From positions 1,550,001-1,614,000 of the forward strand of contig NZ_SHKO01000001.1 in assembly GCF_004217095.1 (NCBI RefSeq): a DNA stretch of 64,000 bases, written 5' to 3'. The stretch comes from Advenella incenata. Lineage in GTDB: Bacteria > Pseudomonadota > Gammaproteobacteria > Burkholderiales > Burkholderiaceae_B. Positions 53,549 through 63,139 of this stretch are shown here, piece after piece. A program made the translations under genes and the position numbers. Position 1 is the first letter of the stretch; each line of letters starts with the position of its first letter. Under the pieces are notes generated by a model. The model was not told the origin of the DNA. It did not search any database and saw nothing but the letters and a program-made list of their open reading frames with translations.

Positions 53549-53675
53549 TAACTCCCGCCTATCAGTCCACTCACGTGGCCGGGATACAGCTTCCGGTTGA
53601 GCATCAATTGCCGGGCTTCTATCGCTTTGGGACTGCCCATTGATTTGCACGCGGGCTCATGATTTTGCAAGGATG

Positions 53676-53712
53676 CTATGAGTCTATGAGTCTATGAGTC
53701 TATGAGTCTATG
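53676..53712. repeat. 8-bp tandem repeat (CTATGAGT, 4.6 copies)
   Basis: CTATGAGT is repeated perfectly four times (53676-53707), and the first five bases of a fifth copy follow. It lies in non-coding DNA between two genes. The copy number may vary between strains by slippage. Confidence 0.85.
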
Positions 53713-53941
53713 CGCCGCTGTGCTGAGGCAATGCTTTCGTCAAGTGCGCGACTTGCTTGGAAAACGATGAGGCGTTTGGCCTGTCGGAAATAAAAACAGC
53801 ACCGCAATGCCGCCAGTTGTTGCGGTTATTGTGGTGCTGTTCAATTTGGCTTGCTGTCTGGGTTTTGCTTACGCAGTACCAGAAGGCATCTGCCCCGGGG
53901 TAGCTGCCAGCACAGTTGTGATGGCAATGCGTGGAGGCGAA

Positions 53942-54226
53942 TCAGCCGACCTTTGCGATCACGTCTCTGGGATCCTGAGGCATTTCGATCTTGACTTCGA
54001 GTACTTCCAGATTGCCGTGTTTGTCTACATTGACTTTCAGGTCTTCCGGATTGATTTTGATGTATTTTGAGATGACTTCGATCAGATCTTTTTGCAGTTG
54101 TGGAAGAAAATCTGGTGCGCTGGCCGTGCCTTCCCTGCGCTCATGTGTAATGATGAGCTGAAGACGTTCTTTGGCAACGCTGGCCGATGATTTTTTTTCA
54201 CCAAGAAGAAATTTCAGGAAGGACAT
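53942..54226 (-). CDS. minE: MinE, cell-division topological specificity factor
   Basis: This 94-residue protein stimulates MinD ATPase and moves the MinCD inhibitor off mid-cell. The N-terminal amphipathic region [14 protein letters not shown] and the anti-MinCD segment [14 protein letters not shown] are visible. The start at 54226 follows GGAGGCAAGTAAT and is one base from the minD stop. It is the last gene of minC-minD-minE. Confidence 0.96.
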   Translation of the reverse strand: MSFLKFLLGEKKSSASVAKERLQLIITHERREGTASAPDFLPQLQKDLIEVISKYIKINPEDLKVNVDKHGNLEVLEVKIEMPQDPRDVIAKVG

Positions 54227-54227
54227 A

Positions 54228-55043
54228 TTACTTGCCTCCGAAAAGTCGTTTGAAGAAGCCCGGTTTGTTATAGTCGGTAAAACGCAGGGGTTTTTCTTCG
54301 CCCAGGTAGCGTGCAACGATGTCCTGATAGGCTTCGGACACGTCGGAGTCTTTCAGATGAATAGCGGGTACACCGGAGTTGGAGGCCTGCAAGACCGATT
54401 CAGACTCTGGCACAACGCCGATCAGCTTGATGCGCAGGATATCTTCGATATCCTTCAGGGACAGCATTTCACCGTCTTCAACGCGTTTCGGGCTATAGCG
54501 GGTGAGCACCAGGTATTCCTTGACAGCGTCTTCGCCCACTTCGGCGCGGCGTGACTTGGAGGAAAGGATACCCAGAATGCGATCGGAGTCGCGTACCGAG
54601 GAAACTTCAGGATTGGTTACAACCAATGCATCGTCGGCAAAATAGGCAGCCATGAGTGCACCGGTTTCAATGCCGGCGGGCGAGTCGCATACGATATATT
54701 CAAAATCCATTGCTTTGAGATCATTCAGCACTTTTTCCACGCCTTCGCGCGTAAGTGCGTCCTTGTCGCGGGTCTGTGACGCAGGCAGGATGAACAGATT
54801 TTCCATCTGTTTGTCCTTGATCAGCGCCTGGTTCAGCGTGGCTTCACCCTGGATAACGTTGACGAAATCGTACACGACGCGGCGTTCACATCCCATGATA
54901 AGGTCAAGGTTACGCAGGCCAACGTCGAAATCGATGACGGCTGTTTTGTGGCCACGCATGGCTAGGCCGGATGAAAAACTGGCGCTGGTGGTGGTTTTGC
55001 CCACGCCGCCTTTACCTGAAGTTACCACAATGATGCGAGTCAT
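54228..55043 (-). CDS. minD: MinD, septum-site ATPase
   Basis: This 271-residue membrane-associated ATPase recruits MinC to the membrane. The deviant Walker A motif [12 protein letters not shown] lies at residues 10-21, [12 protein letters not shown] follows in the middle, and the C-terminal membrane-targeting helix [11 protein letters not shown] ends the protein. It is followed directly by minE and preceded by minC after 97 bases. Confidence 0.97.
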   Translation of the reverse strand: MTRIIVVTSGKGGVGKTTTSASFSSGLAMRGHKTAVIDFDVGLRNLDLIMGCERRVVYDFVNVIQGEATLNQALIKDKQMENLFILPASQTRDKDALTREGVEKVLNDLKAMDFEYIVCDSPAGIETGALMAAYFADDALVVTNPEVSSVRDSDRILGILSSKSRRAEVGEDAVKEYLVLTRYSPKRVEDGEMLSLKDIEDILRIKLIGVVPESESVLQASNSGVPAIHLKDSDVSEAYQDIVARYLGEEKPLRFTDYNKPGFFKRLFGGK

Positions 55044-55140
55044 GTAAGGTTATTCCTATATATCCGTATGGCTGTAAGTGCCGATATCTTAACGCATATC
55101 GGTATGAATTTCTTTTAAAAAACGTTACGGGAAGCCAGTG

Positions 55141-56037
55141 CTATCCCTGACCGCTGTTGTCGCCCGGAATAAATTTGAGTGTATCGTTGTCAAGTTCGAC
55201 AATGACTGGCTTTTTATTGAGCTGTGGTTCGATATCGGCGTCAATGACGCGATAGATACCGGCTATGGCCAGCAGTTCTGCATCCAGATGCGAAGTGAAA
55301 ATCCGCGCCGACGCGTTGCCGCGGGCACCAGCAATAGCCTTGCCGCGCAAGGGGCCGTATACGTGAATGTTGCCGTCGGCGATCACTTCGGCCCCACGGC
55401 TGACAACGCCAATGACAATCAGATCGCTGTTGCGCGCATAGACGCGCTGACCGGAACGCAACTGGCGGGCCAGCACCATGGTGGGTACCGGTACCGGCAC
55501 TTCGCGAATGGTTTCGCGCACGATCGGTTCGGCTGGCCGGGAGGGGGTGCGCGAGGAATGGGAGCCTTTGCGGGTGTCGGCCGGCGGTGCTTTCGGCGCG
55601 GGCGGCACGTCTTTTTCCGTCGCTGTCGCCACCGTCCGGATGTTGGCGGCCGGTGCCAGTTTGACCGCATCGGCTACCGGTTCGGTCAGCAGGGTCGGCT
55701 CTGGCGGCTGACGGTTATTGAGGGTGGATACGTCGACCTTGCACAGGCCTGCCTGGCGAGCACTGTCGATCAGGGCGCCATCGGGGCCCATGACGCCGAT
55801 AACCGGAAGCTTGTGCCGGGCGAGCAGTGCCACCAGTTCGGCCCAGTCGGGCGCATCGCTCAGACCGCTGATATCCAGGACGACCGGTTCGTGTTCGAAC
55901 AGGCTGCCGGCTTCGGCCATTTTCTGTTCCAGCGCCTGCTGCAGTGCTGCCGTATCGGTACTTTTAAGTTCGATCCGGACAACGAAAAGCGAAGCGCTTT
56001 TGAATTCGAGGGCAGAGAAAGAGGATTTGGAAGCCAC
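55141..56037 (-). CDS. minC: MinC, septum-site inhibitor
   Basis: This 298-residue protein blocks FtsZ assembly away from mid-cell. The C-terminal beta-helix domain shows RQLRSGQRVYARNSDLIVIG and VSRGAEVIADGNIHVYGPLR, the MinC signature. The N-terminal FtsZ-interacting domain is joined by a Pro/Ala-rich linker of about 60 residues that is longer than in E. coli. The start is GTG at 56037. It is the first gene of minCDE and follows glnS on the same strand. Confidence 0.94.
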   Translation of the reverse strand: MASKSSFSALEFKSASLFVVRIELKSTDTAALQQALEQKMAEAGSLFEHEPVVLDISGLSDAPDWAELVALLARHKLPVIGVMGPDGALIDSARQAGLCKVDVSTLNNRQPPEPTLLTEPVADAVKLAPAANIRTVATATEKDVPPAPKAPPADTRKGSHSSRTPSRPAEPIVRETIREVPVPVPTMVLARQLRSGQRVYARNSDLIVIGVVSRGAEVIADGNIHVYGPLRGKAIAGARGNASARIFTSHLDAELLAIAGIYRVIDADIEPQLNKKPVIVELDNDTLKFIPGDNSGQG

Positions 56038-56058
56038 GTTTCAATTCACTTTAATAAA

Positions 56059-57819
56059 TTAGGACCATGAATCCCGCAGCGTAACACAGCGGTTCAATAC
56101 CGGGTTTTCAGGAGTGGAGTCTTTGGCATCTGCGACAAAATAGCCCAGCCGCTCAAATTGCCAACGGGCGCCGGGTGTGGCAGTAAAGCCCGGTTCGAGC
56201 CAGGCGTTGACGCGCTGCACCGAGTCGGGGTTCAGATAATCAAGAAAATTCTTGTCGCCGCTGTCGGGAGACGCGTCGGTGAAGAGTCGGTCGTAGAGCA
56301 TGACCGTCGCCGGCACGGCATGGGCAGCGCTGATCCAGGTGATATTGCCCTTGACCTTGACGCTGTCGGCGCCTGGCGTGCCGCTTTTTGTGTCGGGAAG
56401 GTATTCGGCATATACATGCGTAATGTTACCGGCCTCGTCTTTGTCAAAGCCGGTGCATTTGATTACATAAGCATATTTGAGCCTGACGGTATTGCCGGGG
56501 AACAGGCGGAAATATTTCTTTGGCGGCTCTTCGCGGAAGTCGTCGCGTTCTATCAGCAATTCGCGCGAAAAGGGAAACTCGCGCCGGCCGGCCTGTGCGT
56601 CGTGCGGGTTGCGCGGGGCGCTGCACGCCTCGGTCTGGCCTTCGGGATAATTGGTAATAATGAGCTTGATCGGATCGAGCACAGCGACACTGCGATCGGC
56701 AATCGGATCAAGGTCATCGCGCAGCGCCTGCTCAAGCAGACTATAGTCAATCCGTGAGTCGGACTTGGATACACCCAGGCGATCACAGAAAAGTTTGAGC
56801 GAGGACGGCGTATAGCCGCGGCGACGCAGCCCGGCAAGGGTGGGCATGCGCGGATCATCCCAGCCGGTGACATGGCCTTCACGCACCAGTTGCAGCAGCT
56901 TGCGCTTGCTGGTCACGACATGCTTGAGGTTCAGGCGCGCAAATTCATACTGGCGGGGTAGCGGATCGCGCAACTGGCCCAGTTCCATCAGTCGGGCCAG
57001 CACCCAGTCATAAAATGGCCGCTGGTCTTCGAATTCCAGGGTACAGATGCTATGGGTGATGCCTTCGAGCGCATCCTCTATCGGATGGGCGTAAGTGTAC
57101 ATGGGGTAGATGCACCAGTCGTTGCCGGTGCGGTGATGTGCCGCATGGCGAATACGATATAGCACCGGATCCCGCATATTGATATTGGGCGAGGCCATGT
57201 CCACTTTGGCGCGCAGCGCCAGGCTGCCGTCAGGGTGTTTGCCCGCTTTCATTTCACGCAGCAGTGTCAGTGAAGACTCGGGCGAGCGATCACGCCAGGG
57301 CGAATCGACGCCGGCCGAGGTAAGCGTGCCGCGGTTGAGCCGGATCTGTTCAGGCGACTGTTCATCGACATAGGCATAACCGCCCTTGATCAGCGCTTCG
57401 GCGAAGTCGTACATGTAGCCAAAGTAATCACTGGCGAAATAGCGGTTTTCCTCGCCGTCGGGCCCTTTGGTGGTAAAACCCAGCCACTCGAGCGTGTCGT
57501 CAATGGCATCCACATATTCCTGCTCTTCCTTTTCAGGATTGGTATCGTCAAAGCGCAAATGGCAGGTGCCACCATAATCGCGCGCCAGGCCGAAATTCAG
57601 GCAGATGCTTTTGGCGTGCCCGATATGCAGGTAGCCATTGGGCTCGGGTGGAAAACGGGTGCGGATGCGGGCCGGGTCTTTCGGTGCATTCTGCAAAACC
57701 GAAGCTGGCCCGGGTTCACCGGCCCATCTTTTTGATTGATAGCGGTCGTTGCTCAGATCGTTTTCAATGATGGTTCGCAAAAAATTAGCGGCAGGAAGCT
57801 CTGGCGTTGAGGCGGACAT
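56059..57819 (-). CDS. glnS: Glutaminyl-tRNA synthetase
   Basis: This 586-residue class I synthetase shows the HIGH motif in PPEPNGYLHIGHAKS and the KMSKS-like VTSKRKLLQLV, together with RFDDTNPEKEEQEYVD and the C-terminal anticodon-binding beta-barrels. Length is normal. It lies just upstream of minC on the same strand and is divergent from the bd-like pair. It charges tRNA(Gln) directly. Confidence 0.97.
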   Translation of the reverse strand: MSASTPELPAANFLRTIIENDLSNDRYQSKRWAGEPGPASVLQNAPKDPARIRTRFPPEPNGYLHIGHAKSICLNFGLARDYGGTCHLRFDDTNPEKEEQEYVDAIDDTLEWLGFTTKGPDGEENRYFASDYFGYMYDFAEALIKGGYAYVDEQSPEQIRLNRGTLTSAGVDSPWRDRSPESSLTLLREMKAGKHPDGSLALRAKVDMASPNINMRDPVLYRIRHAAHHRTGNDWCIYPMYTYAHPIEDALEGITHSICTLEFEDQRPFYDWVLARLMELGQLRDPLPRQYEFARLNLKHVVTSKRKLLQLVREGHVTGWDDPRMPTLAGLRRRGYTPSSLKLFCDRLGVSKSDSRIDYSLLEQALRDDLDPIADRSVAVLDPIKLIITNYPEGQTEACSAPRNPHDAQAGRREFPFSRELLIERDDFREEPPKKYFRLFPGNTVRLKYAYVIKCTGFDKDEAGNITHVYAEYLPDTKSGTPGADSVKVKGNITWISAAHAVPATVMLYDRLFTDASPDSGDKNFLDYLNPDSVQRVNAWLEPGFTATPGARWQFERLGYFVADAKDSTPENPVLNRCVTLRDSWS

Positions 57820-57924
57820 ATTTTAAAATTTCAGTAATTCGATAATATCGACCATTTTGCCATGTTCAGCGGTTAGACTCATGGGAATCGCTCAACTGCC
57901 CCGAAATTTAAACTGCTATCGAGA

Positions 57925-59085
57925 ATGTGGGATATTTCATCATTACAGCTGGCAAAACTGCAGTTTTTCAGTTCGCTCTCCTTTTTTTCCGTTTTCGGAC
58001 TGTGTACGGTCGTCCTGGGCTGGTTGCTGCTGTTTTGTAAATGCATGACGCATCGCAAGGCTGCCGACGGGCGCTGGATGGATATGTACCGCTTCTGGGT
58101 GCGTATTTTCGCGCTTTCGATGACTGTATCACTGCTGGGTATGGTGTTTCTCCTAGTCCAGTCTGGCGCCTTATGGCCCAATCTGTTCGTGCGGCTGGGG
58201 CCCGTCAGCGGTCCGCTTATCGTCCTGATCGCTGCGAGCACATTCATCATTAAACTGTTCGTGACGGACATCATGCTGTATCGCCAGGGGACACTTTCAT
58301 CCTGGTTGCATAGCATTTTTGTATTGCTGGCCGCGCTCGGCCTGACCGTTATTGCCGGGCTGTTGATTTGCTTTCAGAGCTGGCTGCATTTTCCGGCCGG
58401 ACTGGCACCTGACACCGTCCCGCTTACCCTGACTGACTGGCGTGCGTTTATCCTGCAGGCCCAGGCCTGGCATCGCGTCACCTTCATGATCGCACTGGGT
58501 TGCCTGGGTGTCGGCGGGCTGATGGTATCGATCAGCGCCAGCGAGGCCCTGTCCAAACCCTTGAATGCGGCCGAACAGCTGGGATTCAGCATAGGCACGG
58601 GGTTGACAACCTTGGGGTTGGGCGTGCTGGCCGCCAGCGGCGCTGTTTTTCAAACCGAACTGTTCCGGCAGGTAGCGCCGCTGCCGATCATCGGGCTTTG
58701 GGCGCAAAAAATTGTGCTCGGCCTGCTCCTGTTGCTTGCACTGGTGTCTTTGGTTCAGTGGTGCTGGTATTTGAAGCGGCGCAGCGATTTCGGCAAATTG
58801 CCGCGCTGGGTGCAGCGCGTGCTGGTTTGGGTCGCGCCTGCGAGCTGGCTGGTCCTGTGGCTGACGCACGTCCTGCTATCGCTGCGCGATGGCCAGTATT
58901 TCGTACATGGGCTGGTGACCTACGCTGAGGCGTTCAGCAGTGAGCAGGGCGTCGTGCTGATTAGCGCTGTCACCGTTGTCATGTGGTTGTTGTTCGCTGT
59001 GATTTTGGCCGGTTTCATTTTCCTGGCACGCCGCGCGGCCCGCTATGGCGTCGTGCCTGTGCGTAAGATCCGGAGAACGGCATGA
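57925..59085 (+). CDS. Divergent cytochrome bd subunit I-like membrane protein lacking usual haem ligands
   Basis: This 386-residue protein has about nine hydrophobic segments and aligns in outline with CydA: LAKLQFFSSLSFF takes the place of the N-terminal S-R-x-Q-F...H motif, FWVRIFALSMTVSLLGMVF follows, and the gene overlaps cydB. By my reading, the haem-ligand His of the first motif (E. coli H19) is Phe, the two Glu of helix III (E99, E107) are hydrophobic, the ligand His of helix V (H186) is not in register, and the GRQPW motif and long Q-loop are missing. It is about 130 residues shorter than normal CydA. It may be a degenerate oxidase subunit or a new activity. Confidence 0.72.
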   Translation: MWDISSLQLAKLQFFSSLSFFSVFGLCTVVLGWLLLFCKCMTHRKAADGRWMDMYRFWVRIFALSMTVSLLGMVFLLVQSGALWPNLFVRLGPVSGPLIVLIAASTFIIKLFVTDIMLYRQGTLSSWLHSIFVLLAALGLTVIAGLLICFQSWLHFPAGLAPDTVPLTLTDWRAFILQAQAWHRVTFMIALGCLGVGGLMVSISASEALSKPLNAAEQLGFSIGTGLTTLGLGVLAASGAVFQTELFRQVAPLPIIGLWAQKIVLGLLLLLALVSLVQWCWYLKRRSDFGKLPRWVQRVLVWVAPASWLVLWLTHVLLSLRDGQYFVHGLVTYAEAFSSEQGVVLISAVTVVMWLLFAVILAGFIFLARRAARYGVVPVRKIRRTA

Positions 59086-60137
59086 TCGATACACTGGCGG
59101 GCTCTTTGGGACTCAATAGCTACGATCCGGGCTTCTGGATGCCGCTGCTTTGTTTTACCGTGTTTCTGGGTGTGTCCATCGCCGGCGCCGTCCTGGACGG
59201 CTTCGATTTGGGCGTGGGCATGCTGATGCCTTTTGCTACACCGGAGCAGCGGGCCCGGATGTTTACGTTCCTTGGCCCATGGCGCGACATGAATGTCTTC
59301 TGGATTTTCTTCGGTTGCGCCATCTTGCTGTCGGCCTTTCCCAAGGCATGGGCGTATGTAAGCGGCGCCCTGTATTTACCGTTGATGTTGCTGGCTGCTG
59401 GTGCCTTGTTGCGTGGCGTAGCCTATGAGTTTCGGCTGCGTGCACTGGCAGGGGGCCGCTCTGTGTTTGCTGCCGCCTTTGCTGTTGGCTCGCTGCTGAC
59501 CGCTTTCGGGCAGGGGCTGGTGCTCGGCCGAATCGCTGTCAATTTCGGTACCGAGCCCGGCAGCCAATTGTTTGCTGTATTCATTGCACTGTGCACTGTG
59601 GCGACATTCGTCCTGCTGGGTGCTACCTGGCTGCTGATGCGGGTCGAAGACGATCTGCAGTTGCAGGCCCGGGGATGGGTGCGTCGGGCATCCCGCCTGA
59701 CCGCTGCGGGTGTGGTGGCCGTCTCTGTGGCGCTGGGCATGGTCAACGGCGGGGTGTTTTTCAAGTGGACTGAAACGACCAGGCTGCCGGTGGTGCTGAT
59801 CGGCTGGTTTGCCTTGCTTGCCATGTTCGTGCTGGTCGAACTGGTGGTGCGCAAGGTACAGCGCGTGCGCCTGCTTATCTGGCTGCCATTCATTCTTACG
59901 ATTTTGATTGTCTTGAGCGTGATTGCCGGACTGGTGTTCAGTATTTTCCCGTTTTTTGTATTGGATGAGCTGACCATTTGGGAAAGTGTGACCAGCCTGG
60001 GAACAATCCGCTTGCTGGTCGTGGCCTTTGCATTGTTCCTGGTGGTGCTGCCACTGGTCACGCTGTGGTATTACCGGGATATGCTGGGCAAGGAGCGCAA
60101 GGCCAAAGATGTGTCGTTTATGAAGCGGGCGGATTAG
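59082..60137 (+). CDS. cydB: Cytochrome bd-type subunit II (CydB-like)
   Basis: This 351-residue membrane protein has the CydB marker GAVLDGFDLGVGMLMPFATP and ends TIWESVTSLGTIRLL, which matches the usual TIWDAASS-type segment. The segment normally reading WDGNxVWL is RDMNVFWIFF here, so it also departs from the standard. The start overlaps the previous gene's stop as ATGA, after GGAGAACGGC. The two are clearly one unit. The gene end overlaps the kinase gene tail-to-tail by 20 bases. Confidence 0.85.
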   Translation: MIDTLAGSLGLNSYDPGFWMPLLCFTVFLGVSIAGAVLDGFDLGVGMLMPFATPEQRARMFTFLGPWRDMNVFWIFFGCAILLSAFPKAWAYVSGALYLPLMLLAAGALLRGVAYEFRLRALAGGRSVFAAAFAVGSLLTAFGQGLVLGRIAVNFGTEPGSQLFAVFIALCTVATFVLLGATWLLMRVEDDLQLQARGWVRRASRLTAAGVVAVSVALGMVNGGVFFKWTETTRLPVVLIGWFALLAMFVLVELVVRKVQRVRLLIWLPFILTILIVLSVIAGLVFSIFPFFVLDELTIWESVTSLGTIRLLVVAFALFLVVLPLVTLWYYRDMLGKERKAKDVSFMKRAD

Positions 60138-61587
60138 CCCGAGGCAGGGTGACCGTTACCAGCAGGCCGCCGCTATCGCTGCTATCCAGTGTGAGCTTGC
60201 CGTTATGCGCACTGACGATGGTTTCTGCAAGCGATAGCCCCAGGCCGACGCTGCCGGTCATGGTCCGGGCTGAATCCAGGCGCGAAAACGCGCGCAGTGC
60301 TTCCGAGCGGCGTTCTGTCGGAATTCCGTCGCCATGATCGGCCACAGAAAGCATCGCCTGGTCGGCGGTCAGCGTCAGGCAGACATCCACCGGAGGACGC
60401 CCGTGCTTGAGAGCGTTGCTGATCAGGTTGTCCAGAACGCGCCCCAGCGACAAGGTATCGGCGCTGACATAGGCTGTCGTGGCGGGCAGGGGACGCAGAT
60501 GCACCGGGCTGCCAGCATCATGCCAGGAAGCGACGCGCTCCTCAACCCAATCGCAGATATTGACGGACTGGAACTTATAGGTGGCCAGGTCCGATCCCCG
60601 CACATAGCTGATGAACTGGTCAATCATGTCCTGCATTTCGTGCACGTCGTTGCGCATGCCTTCCTTGAACGTCGTGTCATCGGTCAGTTCTACGCGCAGT
60701 CGCATGCGCGCCAGCGGGCTTTTCAGGTCATGGGGCAGGCCGGCCAGCAGGGTCTGCTGAACAGCCTTGGATTCTTCCAGCGCATCCAGCATGGCGTTGA
60801 AGCGTTCGCCGAGCTGACGGGTTTCAGTCGGACCTGCCGGAGTGACGCGTTCCGGACGTCCCTGAGCCAGTTTGTCTGCGGCCAGGGTGAGACGGGTCAG
60901 CGGGCGCGTGATATGCCAGGCGAACCCGGCAGCCAGAATCAATAGCAGGCCAGTCAGGCTCAGCCAGGCGATGGTAATCGCATGCATGTTTGGCGGCTGG
61001 ATACGGTCCAACGGAATAACCAGCCATTCGCGGATGAATTGCGTGCCGTCATCGTCCGATTGGAGCGAAATGAACATGCGCGGTGTCGGCCCGCGTGTCA
61101 GACCGACTCGCGTTCCGTCATCCAGCTCCATATTGAGTCGTTTGACGATCTTCAGGATGTCACTGCTGGGCTGCTGGGCAAGGTGCGACGGCCCTGGGGG
61201 CGGTTTCTGGGCAGCCTGGCGACGGGCACGCTCTACTTCACGAGCCGCTTCCGGCACAGGCGGCGGCGCTGGTGCGATGGGGGAGTCAAGTGTGCCACCG
61301 CGGCGTCGCCGATTGGCATAGGGGTCGGCACGCGAAAGCAGGTACCAGCGCTTTTGGGATGCCTCGATAATGAAATCGGCGCGGCGGTTTTCAGGAATCT
61401 GCGATACGGCTGAGCGTAGCGTACGGATGGTGGTAGACAGGTAATTGACAACGATATCTTCCAGGAAACGTTCCTTGATATAGTTGCCGACTGTGAAGCT
61501 GCCGAGCTGCACGAGAATCACAGTGCCAAGAATGAAGAGGATCATCTGCAGCCGCAAGGAGCGCGGCCACAGCGAAGGTTTTATCAT
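60118..61587 (-). CDS. envZ: EnvZ-like sensor histidine kinase
   Basis: This 489-residue inner-membrane kinase has two transmembrane segments (about residues 13-30 and 203-224) around a periplasmic sensor region, then a HAMP domain (ITRPLTRLTLAADKLAQG), the phospho-His in LPHDLKSPLARMRL (His286), and the ATP-binding N and G boxes (NLISNALKHG, DHGDGIP, GLGLSLAE). The H-box and the QFISYVRG segment match EnvZ closely. The sensor region holds a Pro/Ala/Arg-rich insert at about residues 102-142. Its start overlaps the response-regulator stop as ATGA. Confidence 0.9.
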   Translation of the reverse strand: MIKPSLWPRSLRLQMILFILGTVILVQLGSFTVGNYIKERFLEDIVVNYLSTTIRTLRSAVSQIPENRRADFIIEASQKRWYLLSRADPYANRRRRGGTLDSPIAPAPPPVPEAAREVERARRQAAQKPPPGPSHLAQQPSSDILKIVKRLNMELDDGTRVGLTRGPTPRMFISLQSDDDGTQFIREWLVIPLDRIQPPNMHAITIAWLSLTGLLLILAAGFAWHITRPLTRLTLAADKLAQGRPERVTPAGPTETRQLGERFNAMLDALEESKAVQQTLLAGLPHDLKSPLARMRLRVELTDDTTFKEGMRNDVHEMQDMIDQFISYVRGSDLATYKFQSVNICDWVEERVASWHDAGSPVHLRPLPATTAYVSADTLSLGRVLDNLISNALKHGRPPVDVCLTLTADQAMLSVADHGDGIPTERRSEALRAFSRLDSARTMTGSVGLGLSLAETIVSAHNGKLTLDSSDSGGLLVTVTLPRANPPAS

Positions 61588-62291
61588 GCGTCAGGAGAGA
61601 ATCGGTAGCCAATGCCCCAGACAGTTTGAATCCAGCGCGGGTCTTTGGGATCGTCTTCGACGGCGCGACGCAGACGCAGAATGGCGATATCGATGGCGCG
61701 GTCGTTGCGTTCGCCTTCGTCGTCATCGCGCGCCAGTGCAAGCAGCCGTTCACGGGACAGCGGTTTACCGGAGTTTTTGACCAGGGCTTCGAGCAGATTG
61801 ATTTCACCGCCGGTCAGCTTGACCTGGGCACTGTCCTTGAATAACTGACGCCGGGCCGGATCAAAGGTAAACGGGCCGAAATGCACCGGGGTTTCCTTGA
61901 CCAGCGCCGAGGCGCCTTTTTTACGTCGCAGCACGGTTTCGATGCGTGCCAGCAGTTCGCGCGGGTCAAAGGGTTTGCCAATATAGTCGTCGGCGCCGGA
62001 TTCGAGACCGATAATGCGATCCGCCGTTTCGTCCTTGGCCGTGAGCAGAATGACCGGAATATCTTCATTCTGGGCACGCAGCCTGCGGCAGGTTTCCACA
62101 CCATCGCCACCGGGCAGCATGCGGTCAAGCACGATCAGGTCAGGTGAAAATTTGGTTATACGCTGGTTAATATCGCTGGCGTCGGGTGCAAGCAGGGTAT
62201 CGTAACCATGACGGTTCAGATATTCCGCGAGAAGCTGGCGCAGGGCAGGATCGTCATCGACGACGAGAATTTTTGTCAGTTGCTTGTCCAT
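61584..62291 (-). CDS. ompR: OmpR-like response regulator
   Basis: This 235-residue regulator has a receiver domain (VVDDDPALRQLLAEYL, phospho-Asp56 in LIVLDRMLPG, KPFDPRELLARI) and a C-terminal winged-helix OmpR-type domain (GEINLLEALVKNSGKPLSRERL, IQTVWGIGYRF). Close similarity to OmpR across both domains supports the name. It is co-transcribed with the kinase gene. The Bordetella relatives are called RisA/RisS. Confidence 0.92.
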   Translation of the reverse strand: MDKQLTKILVVDDDPALRQLLAEYLNRHGYDTLLAPDASDINQRITKFSPDLIVLDRMLPGGDGVETCRRLRAQNEDIPVILLTAKDETADRIIGLESGADDYIGKPFDPRELLARIETVLRRKKGASALVKETPVHFGPFTFDPARRQLFKDSAQVKLTGGEINLLEALVKNSGKPLSRERLLALARDDDEGERNDRAIDIAILRLRRAVEDDPKDPRWIQTVWGIGYRFSPDA

Positions 62292-62377
62292 AGTGCCTCA
62301 TCTTGCCAAAGGGTGGAAAGGAGCGCAAGCGGTCGAAATACAATGAAATCAGAAAGATCGGCCGATTGCGCAGTGCA

Positions 62378-63085
62378 TTAGCGGCTGACCTGGAAAGTGC
62401 GTGTGGTTAAAACCTTTCCGGTTGCCACATCTGTGATTTTAACCGTAACCCGGCGAGCAGTCATTGTGGGGGGGATTTCCAGTGTTCCTGCTGCCTGCTG
62501 GAAATCGGTTACCTCAAGCGTGATCGGCTCCAGTTCAGCCGTGCCGGAACGGCCATTGCGGTAGCGGCCATTGACCGCAAATTCGATGGACGCCTGCATA
62601 TCGGGATCCTGTTCATTTTTCTTCATGAGCAGCATGCTGTAGTCAAGCTTGCCCATCGGGCCACCGAATTCGCCAACGCGAATGCCCAGCGTACTGCCGC
62701 TTGGGTCTGCAGGAATGACTTTTTTGATCAGCGCCAGATTGTTGGCCAGGTCTTTGATCTGACCCTGAGCTTTGTTCAGTAACGCTGTCTGTGATTCCAG
62801 CTGCGATTGCAGGTTGTCGCGTTGCTGCGTGGCCGATTCCAGTTGCGATTGCAACTGCTGGCGGTCGGTCGAAAGCGAAGTGACTTCGCTGGTCAGTTTA
62901 TTGGATTCGTCCAGGCTCAGGCGCTTTGGGCCGTAATTGGTTTGCAAAAACCAGTAACCGCCCGCACCGATAATAACGCCGGTAAACAGTATGCCCACCC
63001 ACGGCGGCATGCGGCGGTGACGACGACGGCTGCTTGTTTCAAAAACAGAAGGCTTGAAGGTGGCTCTTTTAGAAGATCCAAACAT
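62378..63085 (-). CDS. Coiled-coil inner-membrane protein, possibly DUF6776
   Basis: This 235-residue protein has a basic N-terminus, one membrane segment (VGILFTGVIIGAGGYWFL, about residues 29-46), then a Gln/Leu-rich coiled coil (LSTDRQQLQSQLESATQQRD) and a beta-rich C-terminal domain. The layout is like DUF6776 proteins, but I am not certain. It lies between ompR and murU on the same strand. No function is proposed. Confidence 0.7.
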   Translation of the reverse strand: MFGSSKRATFKPSVFETSSRRRHRRMPPWVGILFTGVIIGAGGYWFLQTNYGPKRLSLDESNKLTSEVTSLSTDRQQLQSQLESATQQRDNLQSQLESQTALLNKAQGQIKDLANNLALIKKVIPADPSGSTLGIRVGEFGGPMGKLDYSMLLMKKNEQDPDMQASIEFAVNGRYRNGRSGTAELEPITLEVTDFQQAAGTLEIPPTMTARRVTVKITDVATGKVLTTRTFQVSR

Positions 63086-63139
63086 GGGTGTTTCATCCGA
63101 ATATCAACAGTAACGTATTGTACATTTTCCACTGGCAAT

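Larger units (their letters stand above)
53386..53941. other. 556-base region between the lipoprotein and minE
   Basis: It contains a strong terminator, an 8-bp tandem repeat and no supported gene. A frame overlapping minE on the opposite strand (53807-54070) has no ribosome site and is rejected. Confidence 0.55.

Noticed and set aside
53676-53712. Possible CRISPR array
   Set aside because: The repeats are 8 bp and directly adjacent with no spacers, so this is a simple tandem repeat.
53807-54070. Plus-strand frame of 87 residues near minE
   Set aside because: Half of it is antisense to minE and its Phe/Asp-rich end is the mirror of the minE coding sequence.
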